Shown in pieces: positions 1 through 11,360 of a stretch of DNA of 64,000 bases. Below the pieces are notes generated by a model. That model did not search any database. It saw only the letters and a list, made by a program, of their open reading frames with translations, and was not told the origin of the DNA. Each line of letters opens with the position of its first letter. Within the stretch, counting starts at the first letter, position 1. The DNA lies in NCBI GenBank assembly GCA_914767715.1, contig OU612070.1, forward strand, positions 26,402,025 through 26,466,024, in the 5' to 3' direction. A program made the position numbers and the translations under genes. The DNA comes from Membranipora membranacea. Taxonomy: Eukaryota > Bryozoa > Gymnolaemata > Cheilostomatida > Membraniporidae.

Positions 1-645
1 TATATAATAATAGGCAAACAGTATATCGCTAAAATAATCCATTCCATTCCAATTGAACACATGACTGCTTAACCCGTGACTAAACAGTAGGCAGAGACAA
101 TAACGCCACTTTTCATTTTAATCTTCACCCACAGCTCATGGGGAGTGTCATTTTCCTTTAGGATGGCGATATTCAGGAGCGTTGCTGATGTGACAGTAAA
201 ACACTTCCTTTAACCAGTCACACTGGAAATAACTGTATGATGTGACATGAATGACAAAAAGAAAATAATACTAACAAAAATTCAACAGAAATAAGACTGC
301 CGCTAAACTGAAAAAGTGTTGCATGTAGCTGACCCCATATTTTAGGACTGTTTTCAGACGCAGCACAACACAAGTTTGAAGGCTAACTGCTTCTTTATTG
401 ATATGATGATGCTGGTAAAAACTAATAAAGTAATGCATTAAATAATAATGAAATGATATCAGATTAGAGAATGTTATTTATAGTAATTACATCAAACACA
501 GTAATTCAGATATGCATAAAAATGACAAAATAAAATATAATCGAAATCGGTGGAATTCACAGAAACAAACCTCTTTGGTCCTCGTACGGAGCTGCTAATA
601 AGTAACTGAATTGAAGAAGATTAAAGCTGAACTGCTTAATAAAGA
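1..645. other. No gene seen
   Basis: AT-rich anonymous DNA. I found no reading frame with a recognisable motif, no RNA gene and no clear repeat on either strand. Confidence 0.5.
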
Positions 646-792
646 ACAAGCTGTAATGTTTTGGCAGAATAAATTGTGCCGAGGGTATCTTATGACTGAA
701 GTTAGTGGCAGCATTCGTGCCAAGCGAGTAACGTGTTAACTGGTGTCGATAGTTTGAGGCAGCATATTTATATGTGAGGTGTTTTTGTTACA
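646..792. repeat. Direct repeat, copy 1
   Basis: About 135 bases beginning ACAAGCTGTAATG recur almost without change 355 bases downstream, followed by a slightly diverged tail. The 208 bases between the copies are unique. Near identity suggests a recent local duplication. The spacer has an open plus-strand frame (about 825-945) of protein-like composition that I could not assign to a family. Confidence 0.85.
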
Positions 793-1000
793 GTTTTCAA
801 ACCTTGACACACTGGGCAAGTGTATCGAAGTAGGCAAAAATGCAGTAAACACATTGGAGGCAACACCCTTGGAATACACCCAATATCTACTTGAACTGTT
901 TGGGAAATATACATACATAGTGACTACAAGGATTTTAAAGACTTGTTGAAACAATGGCGTCCTCTGCTATAGCATTAAACATGTCATTTCCGGAAGAATG

Positions 1001-1148
1001 ACAAGCTGTAATGTTTTGGCAGAATAAATTGTGCCGAGGGTATCTTATGACTGAAGTTAGTGGCAGCATTCGTGCCAAGCGAGTAACGTGTTAACTGGTG
1101 TCGATAGTTTGAGGCAGCATATTTATATGTGAGGTCTTTTTTGTTACT
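1001..1148. repeat. Direct repeat, copy 2
   Basis: Second copy of the repeat at 646-792, same orientation. There are no TG..CA ends and no flanking target duplication that I can see, so this looks like a segmental duplication rather than a pair of LTRs. Confidence 0.85.
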
Positions 1149-3191
1149 GTTACCAGGTTTGAATCATAGAAAAAATATTGAGAAACATATTACAAAATTG
1201 AACATGATTGTGTCTCACTCCGAGGGGCCGGAATAAACAAAGCCCGTTCGTTGGCCACAGTACTCATCCAACCACAACTGTGCTACAGATCAAAGTCAAC
1301 TTCCACGAAAGAGCGAAAAGGCCAACAGCGGATTGATTGATGACAACTAATTGTTATCAAAACATGAAGTGTTTGCTAAAATAAGACAGGTGAATCATGA
1401 TGTGGTATTGCTATTTACGGCTCTGACTAATCATGACCCTGTATTATTTATCATTGACCCCGCTCTGATTATCATGACCCGGATTAATCATCAGAAGAAT
1501 TTGTGACATTTACATTGCAGTTAGCCTTTTCTTAAACATATTTATGGTAAGAGCGCTTCGTGATGTAGAGGGTTTAAGAAAGAGATGCAGCGCACTCTCT
1601 ATAAGGGCTGCTTCTCGAAATATTGTAATTAATAGTCATAAACAACTATTCCTTAATAAACTACTCTTCTTACCCACGGAATATGATAACCATGCATAAG
1701 GTTATCATCTTCAGTAACCCATATATACAGACTACAGTAGATGGTTGTTATAGGTCAGCGCTGCATTCTGCTCCACCATGTAAAAGTATAGGATTTGTAC
1801 ATTTCCTAGTTTGGATATATGTCCCAGTTGTGTTCTAAGGAAATAAGTGTGTTTCTAGATACCTGTGGGATGTTATTTTGGGGCTGATGTACTCCTCATA
1901 AATCTTGTAGACTTCGTCAAATCATGTTGTAAGATGTAATGACTTATGTGGAAGATAACTTGTGAGTTGGATAGTATGACAGCTCAATTGACAGTAACAT
2001 CAATTCGATGGAAATACGTGGCCATAATCATAATAATGATTGTTAAAACCCTTTAGTTCCGAACTCTGAATGGAATGAATTTCCTAAAAATTTGAGAAGT
2101 TAACACTTACATTCAATTCTTTGTTTGTCACAGGCAAAACTTGTAGTGTGCATTATTGACTAGGGAAGGTAATTTTCTGCATCACCATAACAGAAACCCT
2201 TGAATTGATAGTCTGCATACACTTCATCATCCTCTGATGGTGGTAACAAAAAGTTAATGTTAAAAAAATAACTTAGTCCTAATGTAATTGACCAGGCAAG
2301 GTGGCAGCGGTTTCCTCTCTCCCTTCTGAATCGTTGGAAAAATCCAGAACACCATATTTCTGTAGGCACATAGGCGCTTACGAGCTTAACCACCAGGTTC
2401 CTCATCAGGAAATAGATTTTCTGAAATTACAAGCATTAATGATCAGCAATACAATATCAATCTTATAAAATTTTAAAACGTGAAACATAAAAGCCTTTGA
2501 GCATCGTTTCTGCAGCTTATTTAAAACATAAACTACCATGACTGCTCCTGGAATGTATACCAAAGTTGTCAGTTGAGGGCTCCTCATCTGCAGCAATGTG
2601 GGGATCATCGTTTATAAATGACATCAAACGCTGTGTCTTGGGTAAACAATACAAAATGGCAATTACATAAACTGATTAAATCAGTAGTAGAAGTATGAGC
2701 TGATTTAATATTTGAACTTGTCGTATCATACTCATCAAGAGATGGTCACCATATGATCATAATCCCTGGGGTACAGCCTAAGCATAAATTATTACTCACG
2801 ATGATAATGCTTGTAATTATTCCAAACGATTCCATGGGAGCATCTGTGAGCAGCTCGTCTACTCCAGGGTGCTGGTAAATACATTGTAGCTCCTGCCCTC
2901 TTTCCTGTAGCCTAAAGTGGGCATCATGATTATTGCATCACACGCAATATGCAACACCAGGGCTGTCCTCATGAAGAAAATGGACTATAGGGCGATATTC
3001 AGGCGGGTGAATCTGGGGAGGGGCGCTTAGCGGAAAATTTTGTCAAATGTGAAGCTATAATAGTGTGTTTTTAGCACATTATTTAATAATTTTATCAATA
3101 CAGTAATTGTATGAACAACGACTAACAACCAAACTCAAACCACCCAAATGTCCTGCCAATTTGATGGATGAATAATCATAAACATTGGTGC
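1149..3191. other. No gene recognised
   Basis: Only short frames, such as an 81-codon minus-strand frame at 2160-2405, with no motif I can name. Simple AT-rich sequence otherwise. Confidence 0.45.
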
Positions 3192-3955
3192 TCATAGCTT
3201 GCTGAATGGAATGAATCGATAACAAATAATGACTGTACTCAGCTTGCACTGTTTCGGGAACTCAACCAACTTCTGCTCCATAAGACACCAAAACAAATGA
3301 TCTCTCATTTTGTCTTGGTCAAACCGCGCCTTCCTAGGGCCGCCACCACATAGATCCTCGACAGGAAATGCGAAGGCAAATGCGCCACAGTCGGTAAAAC
3401 AAGTGTGTCGTTGGACCTTCTCCATCTTTAGGTTACCTTTCTGCACGGTGCCTTCTCTAAATCTAAAAAGGAAATGGGCACAGATATGATGTCAGATCTA
3501 TTTATATCACAATACTGTGACTGAACTTCGGTTTATATTTCAGGAACCTACCTTCACTGCCTTCTGCCCATGAAATTATTTTCTAGAGTTAATAATTAAA
3601 ATCGAACTTTTCTCCTTTACACTGAAAACAGCGTTTTTTTATTACTGTGTGTCAGAACTCACTAGCTATTACTTTCTGTACAGCGGTGGTCGGAGTCATG
3701 TCTAAGCTGTCGAAGAGACAGACTTCACTGGGTTTTGCTGCTATGTTGGTAACTGCTACCCAGTGTAGTGGTTTCTTCATATGTAGCATTTGGACGTAGT
3801 CCCCGAATCCACAATTCACCGACGCTCCAAAGGTTTCCTCTAAATAAGGAGACAATCCAGAGTCTGCAGGCCTTCACTCTCCCATTGCCTTTGTATTAGT
3901 TTATTAGTCATATTTATGTCATAGTCATCCAACACGTGGTTGGGGTCCATTTAAG
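3192..3955 (-). pseudogene. Ulp1/C48-type SUMO-protease-like domain, two exons, degraded
   Basis: Reading leftward, the first part (about 3950-3652) contains the catalytic-His region LHWVAVTN followed by the acidic-residue motif LFDSLD. The second part (about 3462-3192), behind an acceptor-like TTTTTAG, contains the nucleophile region TDCGAFAFAF. This His...Asp...Cys order and these motifs are those of Ulp1-family (C48) deSUMOylating proteases, which occur as single genes and inside many invertebrate transposons. The upstream part of the domain is visible near 3880-3950 in a different frame and includes an in-frame TAG, so the copy is broken. It lies on the same strand as the YqaJ and SWIM fragments at 5.4-7.3 kb and may derive from the same element, which is inference. 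Confidence 0.7.
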
Positions 3956-4559
3956 ATATCGGGATGTCGCTTGAGGAGGAGCTTCTTGTTTTGGAGTCAG
4001 TGATGATGCAGACAGGAGGGATGTAGATGCAAACTTGACAGCAAACTTTAATGTTGGCAATTTTGAGGATGAACTTGGAGATTTCTGTATACATAAAGTT
4101 AGGTCTCTCGCCAGGGAGTCTTTGAAAGAGCATGTATATTTTGCTGGGATATATTTTCGTTTCTTAAGTGATGTGCTTTCTTCCTTTATTGTTATAAGTT
4201 TCCTTTTCTTTGGTTTGAATTTGAGAATAGTGGGTCTATTGAGAGGTAGGTTTTGATGTGAGGAGTAAACACTTTCTTGATATCTTCTGCCCACAAAATT
4301 GCTTGCTTGGCACCATACAGTACATCACAGCACAGTGATAACATAACATAAAAATTAAAAAGCCCGAAATACCCATAATAATTAGTACTCATATTTCTCA
4401 CCAAAGTTCAGCTCCTGCAGCGTCTTTGTGTAGACCTGGAATGATAGAATACGAGCAAACTTGGTGCATTGCGCCACCTCATACTCTTGACAAAAATGAA
4501 AATAAATCACTGACATGATGAAAACTTAATTTTACTCGGCAACAGAATACACATGGTAC
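3956..4559. other. Degraded coding-like stretch, unassigned
   Basis: A minus-strand frame at 3914-4294 is rich in Lys and Ser (patches KFKPKKRKL and LKKRKY) and lies directly upstream of the Ulp1-like fragment. It could be the disordered N-terminal part of the same broken gene. There is no recognisable domain. Confidence 0.3.
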
Positions 4560-4930
4560 AATTTAATGATGAACACATCAACTGCTATGACTGATCCCAC
4601 AATGTCCCAATCTAAAGCAGAAATATAACATTAACTTTGAATCTATAAATATCTCTTCATGCTAGATAAAAGACCCTGACTTAATCTGCACCAGAATAAA
4701 AATGAAGAATATATATCAAATCAATACATGAGTTATCTGCCTCCCTACAAATTTCAGTCTTGAGCAATTATTTAATTTACCCACGGTACCTGGTATCATG
4801 TCTTCAGTGGTCGCCGACATTGACGTTGAGGTTGGTAGGCCTATAGTGGGTATATAAGTAACTGTTCTTGAAGTTGTTGTTAGTGCGTAGGTTAGTATGG
4901 AACATAGCTTCTTTTTCAAAAATAAAGAGG
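4560..4930 (-). pseudogene. Thr-rich stalk plus membrane-anchor exon cassette (solo copy)
   Basis: A lone relative of the tandem cassettes at 52.8-54.9 kb. The stalk exon (about 4930-4781) starts with a CPEGCL-like segment and then runs into a Thr/Ser-rich peptide containing TTTSRTVTYIPT and ending IPGTVG at a GTAAAT donor. The next exon (upper boundary 4611, behind CTGCTTTAG) encodes WDIVGSVIAV, the start of a hydrophobic anchor. The Cys-containing start and the Thr-rich part are in different frames, so this copy is probably broken. The product would be a short single-pass surface protein; the function is unknown. Confidence 0.5.
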
Positions 4931-5409
4931 CAGCCCTCGGGGCACCGATAACAACAATTTCTAAATACCTCTCGTAATCAATTATTATATCAAAAACAAC
5001 TACGCGTTAATGAATATTCAACCATCACCATTTATTTTATGTTAACCAGTCATTACATTAAAGGTAACCCTCAAAACAGAACTTATCAAAGAAATTTAAA
5101 ATTATACCTATTTATGCACAACTTGAAAGAATTAGACACTTTTAGTTGAGTTCCAAATTATTTAGTATTATCTACATTGATGAATTGACACATAAGAGAT
5201 TGAGAGTACATTGGATAGCATGAGAGCTTGTCATGAGTAACTGTATCAAGAAAATTCGCTGATTCTGACACAAGACGTGAATAAATGTGTGGCAAATACT
5301 CATGTGACAATCATCTGGCCTTGCACCTGCCCATAATATCTATGTCTTTCTTTTATTATACATCAGCTAAAAACTAGCATCACACAATGAGCCGGTCGTA
5401 CATCTTACC
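4931..5409. other. No gene seen
   Basis: AT-rich spacer between the stalk cassette and the YqaJ fragment. Nothing recognisable. Confidence 0.4.
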
Positions 5410-5810
5410 TCTATGAGGACTTTCCTATGGCAACTGCACTCTACAAGACCATCTTGTGACGCTCCTAAATATGGCATTTCACTGTCGATGAATAAACCGC
5501 AATCTCAACACCGAACATTAGCATGAGTCCATTTGAGGGTCTACAGCAGAACTTGTATAGCTTTTGGTTCGTTCTTCTTTCCATGCTGTATGGCTGGTTA
5601 GTGACTGATGTCATTCAGATGTAGGATATGGTCTATCAAGTGGGACATGTCCGTTCTTGGCTCAGCTTTTAGCGATTCCATCCTGGTGTGTATCACGTAG
5701 AAATAAGATGCCGTCAACCTGCCTTCTCTTGCTCTCATCCAGTTCCTGTTTTCACCTGGGTTGACTCTTCCAGGTCAGATATCCTGTTCTTGGCAAATGT
5801 CTAGGGCGGA
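5410..5810 (-). pseudogene. YqaJ-type viral recombinase/exonuclease domain, broken
   Basis: Reading leftward there is an N-terminal REGRLTASYF segment, then KKNEPKAIQ, then GLFIDSEMPYLGASQDGLV, ending at a GTAAGA donor at about 5408. These correspond to the R..R(L/I)TAS, nE..A and LGASPDG motifs of YqaJ/lambda-exonuclease-like PD-(D/E)XK nucleases. Stop codons interrupt the frame in the middle (TAA and TAG near 5560-5600 and TGA near 5510), so it is a pseudogene. In invertebrate genomes YqaJ domains are commonly joined to SWIM zinc fingers in transposon-like genes, and a SWIM remnant lies upstream on the same strand at 7.0-7.3 kb. Confidence 0.75.
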
Positions 5811-6359
5811 AATAAACTCTTCTACTGCTGAGGATTTAGATGCACATATCCCCACGTCAGACTTTTCTGGTGTGGGAGTTCTCAGTGTTCCTAAATAAAT
5901 AAATAATAATATATGGTATTAGTACAGTTTTTCTCTCGCCAAAAACATAACAAAGGAAATTGAACGTACATGTCCCATCTTGTTTGCAATTTCTTTTTGG
6001 GACCCTTGCTGTAGAATGTGCGTTATCAACGTCTGAGGCTTTGGATTTCCTATCTTCTTGAGTAACCCCCCCCCACGGAGTCTGCTTCATCTATAGAAAA
6101 AGCCAAAAGTTTAGCATCTCTTATCATCTCATCAAGATCTCAAATTATTAGTGGGTTATGGAAAATTTCTATTGGATTATTTTTGTACTTTTCACAACAA
6201 CTCGGCAAATTTATGAATAAAAACGAAATTCATCACTGACTACCATCAGTTTATGCCATATTCACTCCCATTTACTTCTTGGTTCATGGCATGATTTGGC
6301 ATCTCTTTTTGAAATTTCTCAAGTACTTGCAAATCTGCTTTGATTTTTCTCCAACCAGT
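5811..6359. other. Spacer, no clear gene
   Basis: Contains intron-like AT-rich sequence between candidate exons of the SWIM/YqaJ remnant. A short minus-strand frame at 5857-6090 (rich in Lys, with KNCKQDGTC) may be an exon remnant but has no named motif. Confidence 0.3.
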
Positions 6360-7291
6360 TAACCCTCGATGGTATCGAATTCAACAACACTTTCCAATAG
6401 GTTGAGAAGATAGTCATTGAACTCAGGCTTAGTGTCTGATGTGCCGTTTTCCATGGCCTTCAGTCTCTGGTCAATGCTTTTAACCCAACCTGGAAAATAA
6501 ATAAACCTGATTTATAGACTTTCTCATTCCTGAAAATCTTCAATGGCCTTGAATTTTTTGATTTCAGTGTTAAGTCTTGCTGCCGTATTGATTCCAAGTT
6601 GTTGATGTTGTGAGGGTAGCAGGGACTAACGGGGCATTGGATTCAGTTTTTTCTTCGGTGAGATATGATATTTTGATATGAACAAGTTGTGACAGCATGT
6701 CTTTGGCAGAGTTGATACTCCTGTTCTCATAAGAAAATCCTGTCCGCTGCTTGAGTGACTCTCGAGTTTCTGAATTGAGGTTCCTATTCCTTCCAATTCC
6801 TGATCAGGGTGTTGCTTATTTTCAAGTACAGTAGCTACTTCCTCGTCTGAGAAGCCTACCAGACTTTTCAGTTCAGGTGGGGACTTCGGCTTCATGGAGA
6901 ACGGTCTGTAGATATAGGGATGTTCACTTGTGGGATTACATATGTGTCGGTTGTCCACCATGGGTTTGACAAGGTGTCTGGAATAAGCAACTCCCCGTCA
7001 GCTGACTGCCGGGGTTTCATTATGTGTTTACAGGGGTAGGCTGCTGTGACGTGAGAAGTCAGGGCAGTTGCATCTTGGGTTGTTACCATCAGACACTGTG
7101 TAGTTATGATAACCAAGCTGCCAAGCCCCAGTCAGTCTTCTGAGAACATGTTTTATGAAGCGATGTGTTCTTTGATGCAATGCTGAGGGAACTTTTCCAC
7201 TATAACGCCGATTGAACACAGTGAGATCCAGATTGTCTTTACAGTATCTATAAATGCAAAGAATGTCTCTTGAATTGATGGTACAATACAC
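6360..7291 (-). pseudogene. SWIM zinc-finger gene remnant with downstream exons
   Basis: At 7291-7028 the minus strand encodes YTVSDGNNPRCNCPDFSRH, the CxC half of a SWIM finger. The expected CKH half follows in another frame as AYPCKHI, so a one-base frameshift sits inside the finger near 7050. The CKH frame runs into a segment KPKSPPELKSLVGFSDEEV (6626-6961, again a different frame). Two further exon-like blocks follow at about 6600-6510 (QQLGINTAARLNTEIKKF) and 6490-6360 (EFNDYLLNLLESVVEF), the latter behind a CCAG acceptor. SWIM fingers bind DNA or protein, and the SWIM-then-YqaJ order matches transposon-derived genes of sponges, cnidarians and molluscs. Multiple frame breaks mean it is not functional here. 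Confidence 0.65.
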
Positions 7292-7495
7292 ATTTCAGGA
7301 ATCACAAAACTCTAACAATTGATAATTGCAAGTATCATCAAGATGTCCTTCTTTGATGGTGTCTTTATAAGACCTACAATTAATAAAAGCTCAGCGGTTG
7401 CATTAGATTTCAGTGCTGCTGCTGCTACCTATCTAAAACAAAATATGTTATAAATCAAATTTTAATAATTGTTTAGCGACTTTTAGTGGCACATT

Positions 7496-7556
7496 TGTCG
7501 GGAAATTTATCTTCCTGTGGTTGAGCCGGGTACAGTTTACTGTACCTTCCCGACGG
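7496..7556. repeat. 61-bp copy of a Gypsy LTR end
   Basis: These 61 bases are identical to 11146-11206 in the same orientation, where they form the 3' end of an LTR next to a primer-binding site. Beyond 7556 the two copies diverge at once, so only the end of the left LTR survives. The block contains nested inverted repeats (outer GTCGGGAA/TTCCCGAC, inner GGTACAGT/ACTGTACC). Confidence 0.8.
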
Positions 7557-8124
7557 CTCTTAATTCGAAAAATGACTGAGTAAAATTAGTTAAGAAAGGC
7601 TACCAGCCAGACATAAAATATTGAAGAATGTGCTCCAGTAATACAGTGGCAACCAGCCAGACAGTAATACTCTGTTGGTGTGTTTGTGAATAATGATTTT
7701 AATGTGCTACCTCTTAGTATGTGAATGCGATTAGAAAGAAGTATTTAGTAACGTGTGGCCTTGATAACATTAAACATCCAACTGACGACGGTAAAGGCGT
7801 CCGCTGGGTATAAAGCATGTGAGGGTTTATACCCAAAACTAATAATATCTATTGATTACAGTGGTGATTGATACAGTAAATAACTAAAATAGGCAACTAA
7901 CAGTGGTATTAAAGTATTAAAATATGAGCACTGCCTGTTGAATAATAAGGTGATGAATGATGGGCTGATGCAAGGCTATTGGTATCGTAATGGTACAGTC
8001 AAAGTCTTAAAGTAGCAGATTTCCACACACAGCCCCTCCAGAGTAAAATTAATAGAAAAAGAAACGGATGATGGAGGCTTTAGTTAATTAATTTTAATTT
8101 GACACACAAGGGGAAAAATGCTGT
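7557..8124. other. No gene seen
   Basis: Between the LTR-end fragment and the C2H2 ORF. Contains a short duplicated phrase (ACCAGCCAGACA at about 7604 and 7651) but no other structure I recognise. Confidence 0.4.
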
Positions 8125-8792
8125 TTATTGGGTTTTTCTTAGGTATTGTCTCAGTTCATCTGAGGCAGCATCGAAAGAATTCAGTATCCGACGGAGTTTG
8201 GTCAAGTCTGTGCTAGAGCCAGCAGCAGCAGAAGGTAGATGTGAACGAGCAGAGTAGAATATCAGCCTAGGTTTTTGTTGGAGATTCATTGCAGTGGTGA
8301 ACATTTCCAAACTTTCAGCGCAGACAGCATAGGTGATAGGTTGGCAAGCCGATTGGGTATGATGATCAGCCACTTTGCGGGACTCTGGATTGGCGAAGCC
8401 ACAGGCACAAAGATGGGATATGTAGTGGCCTGACACGTGGTGTTTGTGTGCCAGACGATATTGGGATGTTTCATCGCAAATCGAACAAGTGAAATTTCTC
8501 TGATTTTGCAGATCTTGATCAACCTTTCGTCTGGTTACAGCCGACACAAAACTTATGATCTGCGACGACTGTGCAGTGCGGTTATTGTGGTTACCTCTCG
8601 AATCAGTGTCTGTCCGACGTCTTTTGTGTGATCTATCCTCGGTGTCTGGGTCCACATCACCGCAAACTACGGTAGGTTGGCAGCCCCGGGAGAGAATAGT
8701 TCTGTCAGCTCTTCGTTGCCCTGACCATAGACCAGCTCTGATTCGATATCGTGGTTTTCTATGCTCAGGGGTTGTTGATGCTCTTCTGCCAT
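8125..8792 (-). pseudogene. C2H2-like zinc-finger protein ORF with one frameshift
   Basis: A Met start at 8792 opens an acidic N-terminus (EEHQQPLSIENHDIESEL), shifts frame around the CCCGGGG run near 8685, and continues as a 176-codon frame with a basic patch SHKRRRTD, then CSICDETSQYRLAHKH and a CACGF...HHTQSAC pair resembling two zinc-binding modules. It lies between the protease region of a Gypsy-like element and the left LTR fragment, on the same strand. It could be an extra gene captured by the element or an unrelated gene remnant. I do not recognise a specific family. Confidence 0.5.
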
Positions 8793-9054
8793 ATTTATTA
8801 CCTTCGTTATTGCTTTTCCCAAACAGATTGTGGCTTGCACATGAAAGCTTTTATACTCTGTTTTGACAGCAGGGGGTTACACTATGATTCATCAATCTCA
8901 ATACCAAGATGATTTAGACATGGTGGTTAATAATGAATTGTGCAAACTTGTGTATGCTGATCTAGAGTGTACAGTACGACTACGTTGATAGCATAATTAT
9001 TATATTTTGGAGATTAAGGAAATGGTATAACTAGAATATATATGATAATTTTAT

Positions 9055-9790
9055 TACAGCTGTATATTACAAACAATAAGTGAACCGGATCTATCAACAC
9101 ATGAGAGCACTTTCTTGCCCATAGCTACTGTTTTACTTTCAAAATCTAGAGCACACCTATTGTTCTCTAGAAATGAAATATCAATATTGTGTCATGTGTG
9201 ACTTTACTGACTATGAATTCCTCATCAAACACTATGTCTCGTAATGCACATCTGAGGCTGATCGTGCCATACACAGGCATCAGAGTACCATCAGCCATCA
9301 CACCGGGTTTTTTTGACTGGTTCTAATTTCGATTTTGTTGCAGTTTGAAGCCTATCAAACACGTGCATTGATAACACCGATCTAAAACATCCACTATCAA
9401 GTAGATATAACATATTTCTCCAACCAGCTTTGCCTGGCATGTAAAGACATGAATTTTTCCCGTAGCTACCTACGCTACTACAACTGACTACGTCAGACTT
9501 TCCATTGCCTACTACATTCTCTGATATATTATCTTTGTCTATCGACAGTGAATTAGTTTTCTCATTACCGAGGCTGGTGGGATATTTATGTCCCTCAACT
9601 GGGCTGTGGGGATGATATGACTAGGTCCCATCGCATGTAAGTCATTTCCTGGAACTTCGCCAGAGCTTACAGCCTCAAAACCTCTCGTCTCATCTTCCAC
9701 AAGAATTTGACCTAAATTCTTCTGATCACCGCAGTTCAGTTTTGACATATCTCGGTATTCTTCACCAGCCAATTTTACTGACTTGGGTTC
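9055..9790 (-). pseudogene. Retropepsin region of a Gypsy-type element
   Basis: The frame around 9300-9540 contains LLDSGCFRSVLSMHVFDRL, with DSG as the active-site Asp motif of retroviral-type aspartic proteases. It is followed by ADGTLMPVYGTI and FIVSKVTHDTIL, the usual flap and second-half motifs. The reading then shifts frame near 9185 and continues to CNIQL before a stop. Gag lies directly upstream. Reverse transcriptase and integrase, expected next, are absent, so the element is truncated here. Frameshifts also occur near 9545. Confidence 0.75.
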
Positions 9791-9804
9791 ACAATTTGCT
9801 GGTT

Positions 9805-10774
9805 TTACTGTGAACCTTGAGTGTTTTCCGTCTTTTTATTTGGGCATTCTCTTGCCATGTGATCTTCCGCGCCACATGTATAACAAGCTCTCTTGTTAAA
9901 CTTCCTGGGCTCCCCTTGTTTTACTAGCTGTTCAACATCCTTGGTATTTCTTTCCATTACTTTATTGTTACTCTCTAAGAGTTCCAACATTTTGGACAGA
10001 ACTTTACTCTCAGTATTTTCCACACTGTGGAGTTTCACATTGGTTGTTTTACTGTAATTATCTCTGCGATTAGTTACGGTCACAGCATTGATATTGCATT
10101 CTTGCTCATCATTGTACTGGTCACATTCCTCAACCTCTAGGGCATTGATCGGCCTATATCTTTGTGATTGCATCGTCTGAGATCCAGCCTGAACATACTC
10201 GTCGGCAGCTCTGCATAATTCCAACACATTATTTAATGGCAGTGGTAATAGATACCGGTAGAGTGCCTTATTTTCAATATTTCTTTTAACAGTTTCTACT
10301 GCTAGATCCTGCTGAAGATTAGCCCCAATGGTAGGATGCGCAATGCACACTAATTTCATTATGTCTACACCGAATGAATGGAAATTTTTCCCAAACTCTT
10401 CTAATTGTGGCAAGCTTATCCCGAGCTTGTCTCATGGTCATGCCAAACCTTGCTCTGAGATTAGCAATGACAACCTCTACAAAGTCACCCTGGGCACACT
10501 CTTGTGCAGATTTTTCTATACATAATCTGATATTTAGGTGGGCAGCCTGTTGGTCCCAGTTATTTGCTTGTGCAACATCGGTGAATCCTTAGATAAATAA
10601 TTCTACATCACCACATCCATCGTATTTTGGTGCCTTGAATTGCTGATTTCTGCCACCATTCAGTTGGCCAAACGCATTTTCAAGTATATTCGCTAGTCTG
10701 CCAACATCGTCAGCCGCTTGCTGTGGTCGGGCTCTATTGGCCATTGTAAATCTTTGTTCTTGGTGATCTTGCAC
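9805..10774 (-). pseudogene. Gag of a Gypsy-type LTR element
   Basis: The N-terminal frame (10774-10589) ends FKAPKYDGCGDVELFI, a typical Gag opening. An in-frame TAA at 10589 is followed by further Gag-like sequence (NNWDQQAAHLNIRL) and a frame change near 10400 into the 202-codon frame that ends with the CCHC knuckle CYTCGAEDHMAREC. Gag packages RNA and forms the particle. At least one stop and one frameshift make this copy non-functional. It sits 370 bases inside the LTR at 11146-11360, as expected for a leftward element. Confidence 0.8.
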
Positions 10775-11128
10775 TCTGCTGTTATTTTATTTATATTCGC
10801 TGTGTTTCCCACAGACTTATTGGTTTAATTAACAAATGTGTACTGTCTCGCTGTATTTTATTCTATAAGACTTTTCACTGTGTTCACACAGAGCCGCTTG
10901 TTCGGTTAAAACTGTCTCGCAGTGCAAATAATAATATTCTAACTTTCACATAGATGATCAATTACTGATCTTCATCACAGTATTATTTTGTTTAAAAAAA
11001 CAACTAGATGGTAGATTGTTACTGATCTTTGTCACAGTACTTGTCTACATTCATTCTAGCGAGTGTTACTATTCTTTGTCAAAGATGCATGTGTCCTTGT
11101 TTAACTAATTTTTTACAGTCACCATCCC

Positions 11129-11145
11129 TTAACTTCTGACACCAC
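11129..11145 (-). promoter_or_regulatory. Primer-binding site next to LTR
   Basis: Directly adjoining the LTR end, the minus strand reads GTGGTGTCAGAAGTT. TGGTGTCAGAAG-type sites are common tRNA primer-binding sites of metazoan Gypsy elements. This fixes the element's orientation as leftward. Confidence 0.7.
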
Positions 11146-11360
11146 TGTCGGGAAATTTATCTTCCTGTGGTTGAGCCGGGTACAGTTTACTGTACCTTCC
11201 CGACGGTTCTGATTCTCCTCTGATGTAGGAGCCTGACTTCACTGTAGAGTTTTAATAAACTCTCAAACTCTGGTGGATTGCTTAGAGGAGATGCACGGGT
11301 GTGTTAGATTAATCTGCTTGTTTGCCGTTTGTCTTTGTCTTTATTATTTAATCTGTGACA
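11146..11360 (-). repeat. 5' LTR of the Gypsy-type element
   Basis: Bounded by TGTCGG at 11146 and TGTGACA ending at 11360, giving TG..CA termini over 215 bases. On the element strand it contains an A/T-rich TTAAATAATAAAG near its start. It is followed (leftward) by the primer-binding site and Gag. No full partner LTR exists on the left, only the 61-bp piece at 7496-7556, and no matching target duplication is visible. Confidence 0.65.

Noticed and set aside
646-1148. Direct repeats as a short LTR pair
   Set aside because: No TG..CA ends, primer-binding site or flanking duplication, and the interior is only about 200 bases.
8437-8866. Plus-strand frames of 64 and 103 codons
   Set aside because: Opposite the C2H2-like ORF and without any recognisable motif.
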